DNA of 64,000 bases, from positions 124,001 to 188,000 of the forward strand of contig NZ_FOUX01000002.1 of NCBI RefSeq assembly GCF_900114995.1, in the 5' to 3' direction. The notes under the pieces were generated by a model, which was not told where the DNA came from, did not search any database, and saw nothing but the letters and a program-made list of their open reading frames with translations. This stretch comes from Chitinophaga sp. YR627 (GTDB lineage Bacteria > Bacteroidota > Bacteroidia > Chitinophagales > Chitinophagaceae). A program made the position numbers and the translations under genes. Positions 37,080 to 45,861 of this stretch are shown one piece after another. Positions within the stretch are counted from its first letter, which is position 1. Each line of letters opens with the position of its first letter.

Positions 37080-37977
37080 ATTTCTTTTGATAGCTGCCAG
37101 CTATCCTGATCAGTCTGTCGGGATAATCCGTAATGATACCATCCACTTCCAGAGACATCATCTTCTCCATTTCAGCCGGTTCATTCACTGTCCACGGTAA
37201 TACCTTTATCTTCTTCTCATGCGCTTCCTTTACGAGTCCGGACGTCACCATCAGGTAATACGGACTGTAGATCGCCGGCGTGAATCCGAGCTTCTGCAGG
37301 TTATCTGTCAGGTTATCTTTGTTCATTACCAGGAATGCCAGTACCTGTTTAGGATCTGTCTTATGAATCACCTGGAGCGTACGCGGATCAAAAGACTGTA
37401 TTGTTACTCTTTCTGCTACCTTCTTTTTCTTTATCACATCCATCACCAAAGCTGCAAACACATCCGGTTTCGGATGAAACTTATCATCACCATCCGGAGA
37501 ACATTTTGTTTCGATGTTATAATTAACCGGCTTCAGGTGATTCCTTTTTATATACGCCTCTACGCTATCGATCAGATCTGACAGTAAAGGCTTATACGCT
37601 TTCATCTTTACCTGTTCAGGGAATTTCGCATAAGGTTTGGAACCTACATCAAACCTACGGATACTGTCGTAAGTCATAGTATATAATGCATACTGCTTTT
37701 CCTCTCCTTTCTGAATATCAGAACCATCCGGTTTACGAATAAACTCGGACGACATGAATACATCATGCGACACGACTACTTTTCTATCTGAAGAAATCAC
37801 ACAGTCCAGTTCGAGGGTCCTTACGCCCAGGTCAATGGCGTGTAACATAGCGGGAATGGTATTTTCAGGCATTAATCCTCTGCCTCCGCGGTGGGCCTGC
37901 ACATCAGTTTTCTGTTGTGCGCAAACATTTGCTGTGAATAATACAGCTGCTAATGGTAAAAGAAAGGTACGTTTCAT
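37078..37977 (-). CDS. Glycerophosphodiester phosphodiesterase
   Basis: 299 residues from ATG 37977, which gives a clean Sec signal (MKRTFLLPLAAVLFTANVCA); upstream ATGs at 37983 and 38013 would only lengthen the N-terminus. The GDPD signature is AHRGGRGLMPENT with H29, R30, E38 and N39, followed by LELDCVISSDRKVVVSHD. The C-terminal half has LPWTVNEPAEM and VDGIITDYPDRL. Probably a periplasmic Ca-dependent enzyme of the GlpQ type, releasing glycerol-3-phosphate from phospholipid head groups. Confidence 0.92.
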   Translation of the reverse strand: MKRTFLLPLAAVLFTANVCAQQKTDVQAHRGGRGLMPENTIPAMLHAIDLGVRTLELDCVISSDRKVVVSHDVFMSSEFIRKPDGSDIQKGEEKQYALYTMTYDSIRRFDVGSKPYAKFPEQVKMKAYKPLLSDLIDSVEAYIKRNHLKPVNYNIETKCSPDGDDKFHPKPDVFAALVMDVIKKKKVAERVTIQSFDPRTLQVIHKTDPKQVLAFLVMNKDNLTDNLQKLGFTPAIYSPYYLMVTSGLVKEAHEKKIKVLPWTVNEPAEMEKMMSLEVDGIITDYPDRLIRIAGSYQKK

Positions 37978-38179
37978 CGACATGCTATTATAAAGGCAAG
38001 TTGATACTTTCAACAGGAAAATTAAAATTATCTTAATGTTAAGAGAATCTACAATAATTTTTTGAGAGTTTAATTTTCGTATGTATTTTAGTGTCTGGCT
38101 GCGGATGCAGTTATCTCTTCACGAATTGAATACTCCAGCAATCATTTTGTTTTTTGTTTGTTAATCTAACGCTTTCGTC

Positions 38180-38998
38180 ATGGGGAGTAAGTCATTCTAT
38201 GATCTTGACTATATTATTGAGTTAAATGAGCAGCGGCTGGAGCAGTATGCGAATGCGTTGCAAAAGAATACGGAGAAGTTCACTACGTTGTTAGTGTTGT
38301 ATTCTGCGTTTTGTATTTTTCTGGTACCGGTGTGTCAGAAACTGTTTATTGAGAGGGTGGTAAGGGATGTTGGGTTTTACTGGGCGTTTTATGGGTTTGC
38401 GGTATTTTTTGGTGTGTCGTTAGTCTTTGCGGTTTTGCAAATGTTGCCAGAGAGGTTGCGAATGCTACCCGATCCCAAAATTTATTACAAGCTAATTAAA
38501 AACATCTATGAACTTGCAGGCTTATCTCAAGAAGAAATAGATATTCAATTAAAGGCAAGTTATATATCAGAACTTGAAAAAAACATTGATAAAAGAAGGA
38601 TCAAATTACTACGCAAAACTACATTCTACAATCTCGCATTTTATTTTGCAATAATATCCTGCATCCCTTACCTGTACTGTATTTGGAAAAATATATATCT
38701 TGAAAAAAAGAATGAATTATTAACCAATTCGAATATTAGTTTAGTAATTTTATCAAAAACCAATCATCATATGTGGAGAAGAAAAACAAAACACAAAGAA
38801 ATCGATGAACATACACTTGAAAATCTGATTTTCAAATTGCCTGGTGTTGATGTCAGCAAGACCATCCCTTCTGGTAGTCTGATAGGAAGATTATATCCCT
38901 GGGGATTTGTCCCCGACAGGCATCAGCCTAAATCAATTCCGGAAATCTTGTATGAACAGCTAATGGAAAAGAAACGTAAAAGCCAAAACAACAACTAA
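38180..38998 (+). CDS. Unknown multi-helix membrane protein, compositionally mosaic
   Basis: 272 residues with no signal peptide. Hydrophobic segments lie near 33-52, 66-87 and 152-170; between and after them are charged helices (EEIDIQLKASYISELEKNIDKRR) and a soluble C-terminal domain with GVDVSKTIPSGSLIGRLYPW. The layout loosely recalls SLATT-type or other small defence-associated membrane effectors, but no motif proves this. The first 280 bases use GC-ending codons, while 38470-38990 is clearly A/T-rich. Isolated between terminators. Confidence 0.6.
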   Translation: MGSKSFYDLDYIIELNEQRLEQYANALQKNTEKFTTLLVLYSAFCIFLVPVCQKLFIERVVRDVGFYWAFYGFAVFFGVSLVFAVLQMLPERLRMLPDPKIYYKLIKNIYELAGLSQEEIDIQLKASYISELEKNIDKRRIKLLRKTTFYNLAFYFAIISCIPYLYCIWKNIYLEKKNELLTNSNISLVILSKTNHHMWRRKTKHKEIDEHTLENLIFKLPGVDVSKTIPSGSLIGRLYPWGFVPDRHQPKSIPEILYEQLMEKKRKSQNNN

Positions 38999-39005
38999 AT
39001 ACCAG

Positions 39006-39037
39006 GAAGCACTAGCCGCAATAGCAGCTAGTGCTTC
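39006..39037. terminator. Bidirectional hairpin terminator
   Basis: Perfect 11-bp stem (39006-39016 with 39027-39037). The second arm overlaps the last codons of the convergent cytochrome gene. A weak T-rich tail follows. Confidence 0.65.
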
Positions 39038-39948
39038 TTCCTGCTTTTCACAATCACCCCGAATGGACCATACTTATGCTGCACAGCAGAAAACGTATCC
39101 GCAAATGGTACTGTTGCAACATCAGGGGGCTTTGTGTTAACATCAGGCCAATCCTTCTCAAACAATTTCTCCGTTCTCGGTTGGGAATTTACAAACGCCG
39201 CCACATCCCAGGCCTCTTCATCTCTCAGATGTGCTTTATTCAGCGGCATATTATCTTTGACATACCCGGCAAATTTTGACAGCCGGAAAATACCGGCGCC
39301 GTTATTATAACTATGCGGTCCCCACAGTGGCGGATAAACATATTCTTTTGTCAGCGGATCATACTTTCCGGCGCCATCTGCGCCGTGACATTCCTTGCAT
39401 TGGCTTTCAAACACCAGTCTGCCTTTTGACGTATCAGCCGCCCGCAGCAAATAAGGCAGCTCTCTGATACCACTGCCGGGCGGCTTAGCGCCATTATTCA
39501 CTGTCATTCCAACCCATTCGATATAGGCGATCATTGCCTGCATCTCATGACTCTTTCTATCGAGCGGCGATCCGTTCAGACTTCTGATAAGACAGTCGTT
39601 TATACGTTTGTCCAGTGATTCTATCGTACCGCTTCTCTCCCGGTAACGGGGATAGTTCGCCGCTGTTGCCGCGTAATTATTGCCCATGAATTTTGTCCCG
39701 GCTTCCAGGTGACAATTCTGACAATTCATGCCATTACTGATCGTAGCAACCCTACCACCAGGGCCCAGATAGACCGCTGTATGCACGATCAGTTCCCTCC
39801 CATACCGGATCAGCTCTCCGGATGCATTATGCGGAATACTGGCCGTGTCAGGCGCTGTCCAGACATGCTCCACCCGTTTACAGGAGACAGACAACGCCAT
39901 AATACCTGCCACTATGTAGCCAGACAGTAATGGTATATGAAGGTGCAT
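39028..39948 (-). CDS. TsdA-like dihaem cytochrome c (thiosulfate dehydrogenase-type), lipoprotein
   Basis: 306 residues from ATG 39948; an upstream in-frame start at 40020 would overlap the previous gene. The signal ends at Cys23 (MALSVSC), suggesting a lipid anchor. Haem motifs CQNCH (C76-H80) and CKECH (C184-H188) are present. RINDCLIRSLNG with C119 matches the TsdA block whose Cys is the second axial ligand of haem 1; M234 in KDNMPLN fits haem 2. TsdA enzymes oxidise thiosulfate to tetrathionate or run in reverse. It is 17 bases downstream of a Tat-exported partner. Confidence 0.82.
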   Translation of the reverse strand: MHLHIPLLSGYIVAGIMALSVSCKRVEHVWTAPDTASIPHNASGELIRYGRELIVHTAVYLGPGGRVATISNGMNCQNCHLEAGTKFMGNNYAATAANYPRYRERSGTIESLDKRINDCLIRSLNGSPLDRKSHEMQAMIAYIEWVGMTVNNGAKPPGSGIRELPYLLRAADTSKGRLVFESQCKECHGADGAGKYDPLTKEYVYPPLWGPHSYNNGAGIFRLSKFAGYVKDNMPLNKAHLRDEEAWDVAAFVNSQPRTEKLFEKDWPDVNTKPPDVATVPFADTFSAVQHKYGPFGVIVKSRKKH

Positions 39949-39965
39949 AGCGTATGATTGGCAGA

Positions 39966-40664
39966 TCAACCAGCGAAACAATACGAACAATTCTTTTCCT
40001 GTGCACGACCAATAGCCCATACACCGGATGGTACTACTTGTACACCCGGTAATATACCCGCCATCCAGTCTTTCTTTACTTCTTCCGCTTCGATCCCCAT
40101 TTGCTGTGCGACAACAGCACTATATACTGCCAACGCAACATTGCAAACGCAGAACATCACACCACTTTCCTGTAGTTCATTGATGCCAATGGCTACATTA
40201 CCAACACCCGGCACTTTAAAATCGCCCGGTTTAGGCTGCCAGAAAGGATTTCTGGTGGCAGGCGCTTTTGTCAGCGGATCATCTGCCTTAAATACTTCAC
40301 CAAATTTGTATTTGGCCCATAAGTCATCTTTCATGGCGTAAGGAATTGCATCATGACGCAGGACGACCACTACACCACAATCTTTTTCGGGGGCGCCAGT
40401 GGCTTCATTCGTGAGTAAAAAGACGCGTGCCCAGGCAAAAGGAAAGATCTCATGTGGACGGGGTACATCAATGACCAAACGGTGTTTTCCCTTAATCCTG
40501 TTCATCCAGGCATCGGGGTCCTCGCTGTTGTCAGACTTAGTGGCAGCAGCTGTTGCAGCTTGCAAAGGTAATGAGGAAAGCACGGGTAATCCTAATGCGG
40601 TTGCACCCAGCATCATTTTACCCAGGAAGTCACGGCGGTTTGAAAGCAGGTCAGCATTTTCCAT
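39966..40664 (-). CDS. Tat-exported DsrE-like protein
   Basis: 232 residues with a twin-arginine signal NRRDFLGKM (R10, R11) and a hydrophobic Ala/Leu stretch. The mature part has GVMFCVCNVALAVYSAVVAQ and later ILPGVQVVPSGVWAIGRAQE, a pattern of periplasmic DsrE-like sulfur-relay proteins; it ends in CSYCFAG with CxxC. Together with the TsdA-like cytochrome downstream it suggests a periplasmic sulfur-oxidation or electron-transfer pair. Exact function unknown. Confidence 0.7.
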   Translation of the reverse strand: MENADLLSNRRDFLGKMMLGATALGLPVLSSLPLQAATAAATKSDNSEDPDAWMNRIKGKHRLVIDVPRPHEIFPFAWARVFLLTNEATGAPEKDCGVVVVLRHDAIPYAMKDDLWAKYKFGEVFKADDPLTKAPATRNPFWQPKPGDFKVPGVGNVAIGINELQESGVMFCVCNVALAVYSAVVAQQMGIEAEEVKKDWMAGILPGVQVVPSGVWAIGRAQEKNCSYCFAG

Positions 40665-40784
40665 GTGTACAATTTTTATATCAGTTCAGTTGTGGCATAA
40701 CGACAAACTAGCCCAATGGGGGATCGGCTCTTGTAACAAAATTAGGAAGGTAAAGTACGGCAGCATCGGATAAAAGTGACAATT

Positions 40785-41573
40785 TTAACCGATCGCCTGT
40801 TCGAAAAGAGAAGGTGTACCGGCATAGGCTCCCGGCAGACAACCGGCAAAAAAATGAAACTCGTTGATAAAATGGGTCTGGTCGCAATAACCACAGTCCT
40901 GCGCCAATTTTGCCCAGCATAATTGCTTTTCTTTTGCGATGTGCACGATCGCTTTCCTGAAACGAATGATGCGGCAAAACATTTTCAGGTGCAGACCGGT
41001 CTGTGTAAGAAAGCCTCGTTCCAGCGTACGTTTTGTCTGAAAGGTAGTCTGTTCCAGTTGGCGGATGATCACATTGCCACCAGTATCCAGGATAACACGC
41101 ACCGCATCCCGTATATTCCTGAAGTGTTGTTTTTCCTGTTGAAAATGTTCGCCTAATGAAGTATTGAGTAAGGCACCCATACGCTGCGTATCCTGACATT
41201 CCAGTAGCTGCTGCTGTATGTGATTCAGTTGTGGAATATCCCGGAACAAATGACTTCCGCTGCCCGCGACGCCTTGTATCGCCAGTATTTTCATAGCCGG
41301 GGCTATACTGAAAGAGAGTGATTGATGATGTGCAGGAATAAGCAGGTGTTGCTGCAGATATTCGCCTGTCTGCCGGTTCCGGACAGCAGGCGTTTCACCC
41401 AGATTAAAAAGCAGGAAAGGATGTACCTGGGGTAATAATGTGTAGTCACGGCTGGTAGTATCCGGAAAATCAGCCTGCAGGACAATATAGGCACGTATAT
41501 GGTCCTGCAGCTGATCATCAGGCTGCAGATATTCTTTACAGAACATACCGCTTTTCGGATCGGGAACTGACAT
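40785..41573 (-). CDS. AraC family transcriptional regulator
   Basis: 262 residues. The N-terminal half is a cupin-like sensing domain (LLPQVHPFLLFNLGE, LLIPAHHQSLSFSIAP). The C-terminal AraC helix-turn-helix domain starts near 165: QTKRTLERGFLTQTGLHLK, then LAQDCGYCDQTHFINEFHFF. Bacteroidota relatives often control adjacent redox or efflux genes. It lies just upstream of, and on the same strand as, the Tat/TsdA pair (120-base gap), so it could regulate that pair. Confidence 0.88.
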   Translation of the reverse strand: MSVPDPKSGMFCKEYLQPDDQLQDHIRAYIVLQADFPDTTSRDYTLLPQVHPFLLFNLGETPAVRNRQTGEYLQQHLLIPAHHQSLSFSIAPAMKILAIQGVAGSGSHLFRDIPQLNHIQQQLLECQDTQRMGALLNTSLGEHFQQEKQHFRNIRDAVRVILDTGGNVIIRQLEQTTFQTKRTLERGFLTQTGLHLKMFCRIIRFRKAIVHIAKEKQLCWAKLAQDCGYCDQTHFINEFHFFAGCLPGAYAGTPSLFEQAIG

Positions 41574-41621
41574 TAGCAGGCATTCTCTGCTTAAAGGTCG
41601 CCAATTCCCCTGATATTCCGG

Positions 41622-42965
41622 TTATTTCGCACCATCAAGGGTGCTTTGTTTGTAGCTGTTGATAAGGGGGCGGTATTTCACGTTTTCTATCTTTATCACT
41701 ACCGGATTTGGCCATTTCCTGTCGGTATAGAAACGTTGTCCGTTTACGGCGCTGATAAGCAGTCCGACTGGTGTAGACTGTGAATAAATGCCCGCATCAA
41801 AACCTTCTTTATACTCCACCAGTTCACTGGCATATCCGAGGATAGAGACTTTCGTCTGTGGGTTTCCTTCCAGCGTCCGGAGCACCAGTTCCTTGCGCTC
41901 ACCATATTTCCAGTCCTTACCACCGGGTACAAAAGCGTATACAGTACTCATATCTTTTCCACGGGTAAACCAGATATTTCCTTCCCGGGCAATGTTCCAG
42001 GGTCTTACGCCATGTACAGATTCTCCGTTTGCCAGGTTCCAGAGCGCCAGTTCGCGGAGCAGTGCTTCCTGTTCTATCTGGATCTCTCCGTCAGGTTTAG
42101 GCCCGACATTCAGCAGCAGGTTCCCTCCTTTTGCGCGGGTTTCGATCAGCATGTTGATCATTTCGGTGCCTGATTTCTGTGGGTCGTTGGTGGGTTTGTA
42201 TTGCCAGTCGGTCCCCATGGTAAAGCAGGCTTCCCATGGACCGGGCATGATGGCCTCCGGCAATTCCTGTTCAGGCGTGTTCATTTGTCCGCGGGTGACT
42301 ACAATATCCGGTTGCAGTTCCCAGGCATACTCTTTCAGTCCTTCTGCCGGACCATCAAAAAAGATAAAATCGATCTTTCCATAGTTGCTCAGCAGTTCTT
42401 TCAGCTGGGATTTATCATATGCCATCAAACCGGGATTCTTCTCCGGAAAATGTTGTGGCAACTGCATTCTGCCGATCGGCACTTTATGTTTGTAGAGGTA
42501 ATAGAAATCTTCCGGGGAGAAATACACACCGATGGCGATGCCCTGTTTGCGGAATGCGTCGAAGATAGCGCGGGTGGCATCTTTTTTAAACGGCGTGTTC
42601 ATGATATTGAAGGGCGTCGTTTTGGTATCCCACATACAGAAACCCGCATGGTGTTTGGCGGTGAAGACTACGTACTTCATACCGGCCAGTTTTGCAAGTA
42701 CGGCCCAGTCATCCGGATTGAATTTATGCGGATTGAAAGTTTTAGGCAGTTCGGTGGTAAAACGTTCCAGGTATTCATCAGAAGCGCCTGCCATGGAATG
42801 GCTGATCACTGCCCCTACCTGGACATCTACGCTCCAGTGAATGAACATGCCCAAACCGAGATCCATAAACCATTTTTCTTTTGCGGGGTCATTCGCTGTT
42901 TTTTGTGCACCCGCATACATACACACGACAAGGCAGGAAGCTGCCAGAAAGATTCGTCTCAACAT
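41622..42965 (-). CDS. GH29 alpha-L-fucosidase
   Basis: 447 residues from ATG 42965, the start of a Sec signal (about 1-21); an upstream start at 43001 is unlikely. GH29 features: MFIHWSVD, TAKHHAGFCMWDTKTTPFN, and the nucleophile D204 in DFIFFDGPAEGL. A second conserved region is LLNVGPKPDGEIQ. The C-terminal beta domain begins after about 340. Expected to be periplasmic, releasing fucose from oligosaccharides. No fucose operon is adjacent. Confidence 0.92.
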   Translation of the reverse strand: MLRRIFLAASCLVVCMYAGAQKTANDPAKEKWFMDLGLGMFIHWSVDVQVGAVISHSMAGASDEYLERFTTELPKTFNPHKFNPDDWAVLAKLAGMKYVVFTAKHHAGFCMWDTKTTPFNIMNTPFKKDATRAIFDAFRKQGIAIGVYFSPEDFYYLYKHKVPIGRMQLPQHFPEKNPGLMAYDKSQLKELLSNYGKIDFIFFDGPAEGLKEYAWELQPDIVVTRGQMNTPEQELPEAIMPGPWEACFTMGTDWQYKPTNDPQKSGTEMINMLIETRAKGGNLLLNVGPKPDGEIQIEQEALLRELALWNLANGESVHGVRPWNIAREGNIWFTRGKDMSTVYAFVPGGKDWKYGERKELVLRTLEGNPQTKVSILGYASELVEYKEGFDAGIYSQSTPVGLLISAVNGQRFYTDRKWPNPVVIKIENVKYRPLINSYKQSTLDGAK

Positions 42966-43337
42966 ATTTTGTTCACTTTTGGCTGAATGATAATAATACA
43001 CAGAAATGTCAGTAAGTGCAAGTGCTCAATCCGGGCCGCTACAATGATTTTCAATGTTATAGGGGTATTGAGGATATTTACCGTTAAATAACTATCAACA
43101 TCCGGTAAAATCGGTCAATTGAGGAAAAGAACTCCGTATTGCACAAAAGTGCTGTAAATCAGAGCGAAAACCATTCGCAGTAAGATGTACTACATTGGTC
43201 ACTGTCGGGCTGCTTGGGACTGGTCTTCAGGACAATACAGATAATTTCACCGGATTAGCAGATAGAAATTAACATTTTATATCTATCACACTTAATTACA
43301 TTGCTTTATATTTACATTTAATTGTATTTTTGAACTA
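42966..43337. other. Divergent intergenic region (372 bp)
   Basis: It separates the fucosidase from the acyltransferase gene. The right end holds TATTTTTG (43325-43332), an exact TAnnTTTG, with TTG at 43301-43303 upstream. This would place the start of transcription almost at the acyltransferase ATG, implying a leaderless or very short leader. No other feature seen. Confidence 0.5.
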
Positions 43338-44243
43338 ATGCTGACTTATTACATCCTACTTCCGTTTATCTACATGATTTCCCTATTACCGTTTCCGTTA
43401 TTTTACGGGCTCTGTGATGTGATGTTCGTGTTGCTGTATTATGTGATCGGCTACCGTAAAAAGGTCGTATTACAGAATCTGCAGAATGCTTTTCCGGAAA
43501 AGTCTGCTAAAGAAATTGAAAAGATCCGCCGTCGTTTCTACCGTTATTTCTGTGATCTGTTACTGGAAACGTTCAAAACGCTGACTATTTCCAGGGCAGC
43601 AGCTATCAGACGTTGTAAACTGACGCCGGAAGCACAGGCACTGTTTGACAGCTATGCGGCAGAGAACAGGAGCATTATGATCGTGATGGGCCATTACGGC
43701 AACTGGGAATGGGCAGGTAATACGTTCAGTCTGCAGGGAAAACATCACCTCTACGTCGTATATCATCCACTCAGCAATAAATATTTCAACGGACTGATGT
43801 ATCGCATGCGTACCCGCTTCGGTACTGGTCTGATTGCTATGAAGGACACTTTCCGTGATATGGTGGCGCACAGAAACGAACTGGATGCGACGGCATTTAT
43901 TGCTGATCAGACGCCAGCTCCTACCAGCGCTTACTGGACCAATTTCCTGCATCAGGATACACCTGTATTCCAGGGTACGGAAAAGATTGCCCGCAAAATG
44001 AACTATCCTGTGGTGTATGTACATGTACAGCGGGTAAAACGCGGCTATTACGAGATTTCCGCACGTACGCTTTTTGATCAGCCATCTGCCACGAAAGACG
44101 GTGAGATCACCACCGCACATACCCAGGCACTGGAGCAGGATATCTGCGCACATCCTGAGTACTGGCTGTGGAGTCACAGAAGATGGAAACACAAACGTCC
44201 TGTACCGGCAAAAGAGTCAGTCGCCGCGGAGCCAGCCATATAA
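43338..44243 (+). CDS. LpxL/HtrB-type lipid A acyltransferase family protein
   Basis: 301 residues with an N-terminal membrane segment (about 5-35). The acyltransferase motif HYGNWE has H119 and E124 (H-x4-E form). The arrangement IADQTPAPTSAYWTNFLHQ and YPVVYVHVQRVKRGYY matches the LpxL/HtrB family, which transfers acyl chains to lipid A or related lipids at the inner membrane. In Bacteroidota it could also act on ornithine or glycine lipids. It is followed after 71 bases by a desaturase gene. Confidence 0.88.
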   Translation: MLTYYILLPFIYMISLLPFPLFYGLCDVMFVLLYYVIGYRKKVVLQNLQNAFPEKSAKEIEKIRRRFYRYFCDLLLETFKTLTISRAAAIRRCKLTPEAQALFDSYAAENRSIMIVMGHYGNWEWAGNTFSLQGKHHLYVVYHPLSNKYFNGLMYRMRTRFGTGLIAMKDTFRDMVAHRNELDATAFIADQTPAPTSAYWTNFLHQDTPVFQGTEKIARKMNYPVVYVHVQRVKRGYYEISARTLFDQPSATKDGEITTAHTQALEQDICAHPEYWLWSHRRWKHKRPVPAKESVAAEPAI

Positions 44244-44314
44244 GTACGAATAAGTAACAAGAAAAAGCTGCAACATCCTATAAGAAGAAATCTACACCAC
44301 ATTTATTACTGCCA

Positions 44315-45322
44315 ATGCTAACTGGAAAACAATTAATCCTGGCAACGAAGCCATATGCGAAGGAAATGAAGGGAAAAAGCTGGTATTACACGCTTTCTAC
44401 CCTTGCCATTCTGATCGCGCTTTTTGCCTGTACCGCTTTCTTACCGTCACTGTTTCTGCGTATACCATGCAGTATACTCACCGGTCTGGTGATTGTGCGC
44501 ATGTTTGTCATATATCATGATTTTCAGCACCATACGATTCTTTATCAGTCAAAAGCAGCGAATATCCTGTTCAGCGCTTTTGGTGTGTTCATTCTTGCGC
44601 CGGCAAGCATCTGGAAGCGTTCGCATGACTATCACCATGCACACAACTCCAAACTGTTTACCGCCAGCATCGGTTCTTTCCCGATCATGACACAGCAGAA
44701 GTTCCAGGAATCCACTCCTGCGGAAAAAAGGGCCTATCTGGCAGCCCGTCATCCACTGACCATCCTGTTTGGCTATTTCAGCATGTTCATGATAGGTATG
44801 AGTGTAAAATCTTTTACGAGCAGCCCATCCCGTCACATGGATTCCCTGCTGGCGCTGGTGCTTCATTTTGCCATGGGTACCCTGCTGTACATCTATATGG
44901 GCTGGTTAAGCCTCCTGTTGCTGTTGATCGTTCCATTCTTTATCGCCTGTGCGATCGGTGCTTACCTGTTCTATGCACAGCATAATTTCCCGGGTGTGAC
45001 CTTCAGGGACAAGGAAGGCTGGTGTCATGACAATGCGGCAATGGCCTCTTCCAGCTATATGCAGATGAACGGATTCTGGAAATGGGTGACCGGTAATATT
45101 GGCTACCATCACATTCATCACCTGAATTCACGTATACCGTTCTATCGTCTTCCGGAAGCAATGGCAGCGATTCCCGAGTTACAGCGGGCAAAGACTACTT
45201 CACTCTCTCCGAAGGCAATTCTGGCCTGTCTGAGACTGAAAGTATGGAACCCTGATATCAATAAAATGATCGCATTGGGGGAAGTAACTGCCACTCCTGT
45301 GAGTTATGAATTAAGAGCCTGA
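44315..45322 (+). CDS. Membrane fatty acid desaturase
   Basis: 335 residues with about four to six membrane helices. The three His boxes are HDFQHH (68-73), HDYHHAH (104-110) and GYHHIHH (263-269), giving the diiron ligand set of FADS/DesA-type acyl-lipid desaturases. It lies 71 bases downstream of the acyltransferase and probably shares its transcript, suggesting co-ordinated lipid acylation and desaturation. Regiospecificity cannot be read. Confidence 0.92.
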   Translation: MLTGKQLILATKPYAKEMKGKSWYYTLSTLAILIALFACTAFLPSLFLRIPCSILTGLVIVRMFVIYHDFQHHTILYQSKAANILFSAFGVFILAPASIWKRSHDYHHAHNSKLFTASIGSFPIMTQQKFQESTPAEKRAYLAARHPLTILFGYFSMFMIGMSVKSFTSSPSRHMDSLLALVLHFAMGTLLYIYMGWLSLLLLLIVPFFIACAIGAYLFYAQHNFPGVTFRDKEGWCHDNAAMASSSYMQMNGFWKWVTGNIGYHHIHHLNSRIPFYRLPEAMAAIPELQRAKTTSLSPKAILACLRLKVWNPDINKMIALGEVTATPVSYELRA

Positions 45323-45360
45323 TCCAGGCAGTAAAATATCCCGGTATTTACCGGCATTAA

Positions 45361-45389
45361 AAGACAGATCTTAGCGGTCTGTCTTTTTT
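45361..45389 (+). terminator. Hairpin terminator of the acyltransferase/desaturase operon
   Basis: A 10-bp stem (45361-45370 with 45376-45385, one G-T pair) runs into TTTTTT. Confidence 0.8.
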
Positions 45390-45553
45390 GCTTTTAAGAA
45401 TGATTGCCGATGCCAATGTCTGTTTAAGGCCGCCTGCATACCTGAGACCACTCGCAGATAAATATTTCATTTACAACATATTACGAAGCTAACCTAAATA
45501 AAGACCAGGTAACTTGTCCTGAATGCCCCCTATTGCCCCTAAAATCGGGGTTG

Positions 45554-45586
45554 ATACGACGCATATACGGCGTATATACGACGCAT
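45554..45586. repeat. Three tandem 11-bp units
   Basis: ATACGACGCAT, ATACGGCGTAT and ATACGACGCAT follow each other without gap; the first and third are identical, and each is nearly palindromic. The 11-bp period places equivalent bases on one face of the helix, as in cooperative protein binding. Confidence 0.7.
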
Positions 45587-45670
45587 CTACGGGAGAGCTA
45601 TACCGGAACGACCATAAGTAAATGTAAAAAGGGAGATGCTTTGTTCTTTGATCAGGGTGATATGCCGCTC

Positions 45671-45739
45671 TTATAATGGTCATCCTTCGTTCATCCTTCG
45701 TTAAGTGAACGAAGGATGAATGAAGGATGACCATTATAA
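45671..45739. repeat. Long near-perfect inverted repeat (32-bp arms)
   Basis: Arms 45671-45702 and 45708-45739 pair with one G-T exception around AAGTG. Each arm contains the 11-bp unit TCATCCTTCGT twice (45680-45690, 45691-45701) or its complement. No T-run follows. It could be a MITE-like remnant, a strong RNA hairpin or a protein-binding cruciform. Confidence 0.8.
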
Positions 45740-45820
45740 AACCCTGTTCTGACCATATTCAGGTATAAATACCTACCGTTTTCAGGTACTTTCTACCCCG
45801 GTTATCCATTTACCTGCATC

Positions 45821-45828
45821 TATCTTTG
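45821..45828 (+). promoter_or_regulatory. -7 element of the C25-like peptidase gene
   Basis: TATCTTTG matches TAnnTTTG. It covers the upstream in-frame start at 45826, so translation must begin at ATG 45862. Confidence 0.6.
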
Positions 45829-45861
45829 CTATCATCATTTAACCTCCAAAACAACCCCAAA

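Larger units (their letters stand above)
45323..45861. other. Intergenic region with several DNA elements (539 bp)
   Basis: Holds, in order: the terminator of the lipid operon (45361-45389), a plain stretch, three 11-bp tandem units (45554-45586), a very long hairpin (45671-45739) and the -7 box of the C25-like gene (45821-45828). No gene seen. Confidence 0.7.

Noticed and set aside
45489-45734. 81-codon minus-strand frame across the long hairpin
   Set aside because: Its sequence is produced by the inverted repeat and the 11-bp units; no family or signal.
45554-45739. Possible CRISPR array
   Set aside because: Units are 11 bp without spacers, only two or three copies, and no cas genes are present.
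45671-45739. Long hairpin as a transcription terminator
   Set aside because: No T-run on either strand after the stem, and the lipid operon is already ended by the hairpin at 45361-45389.
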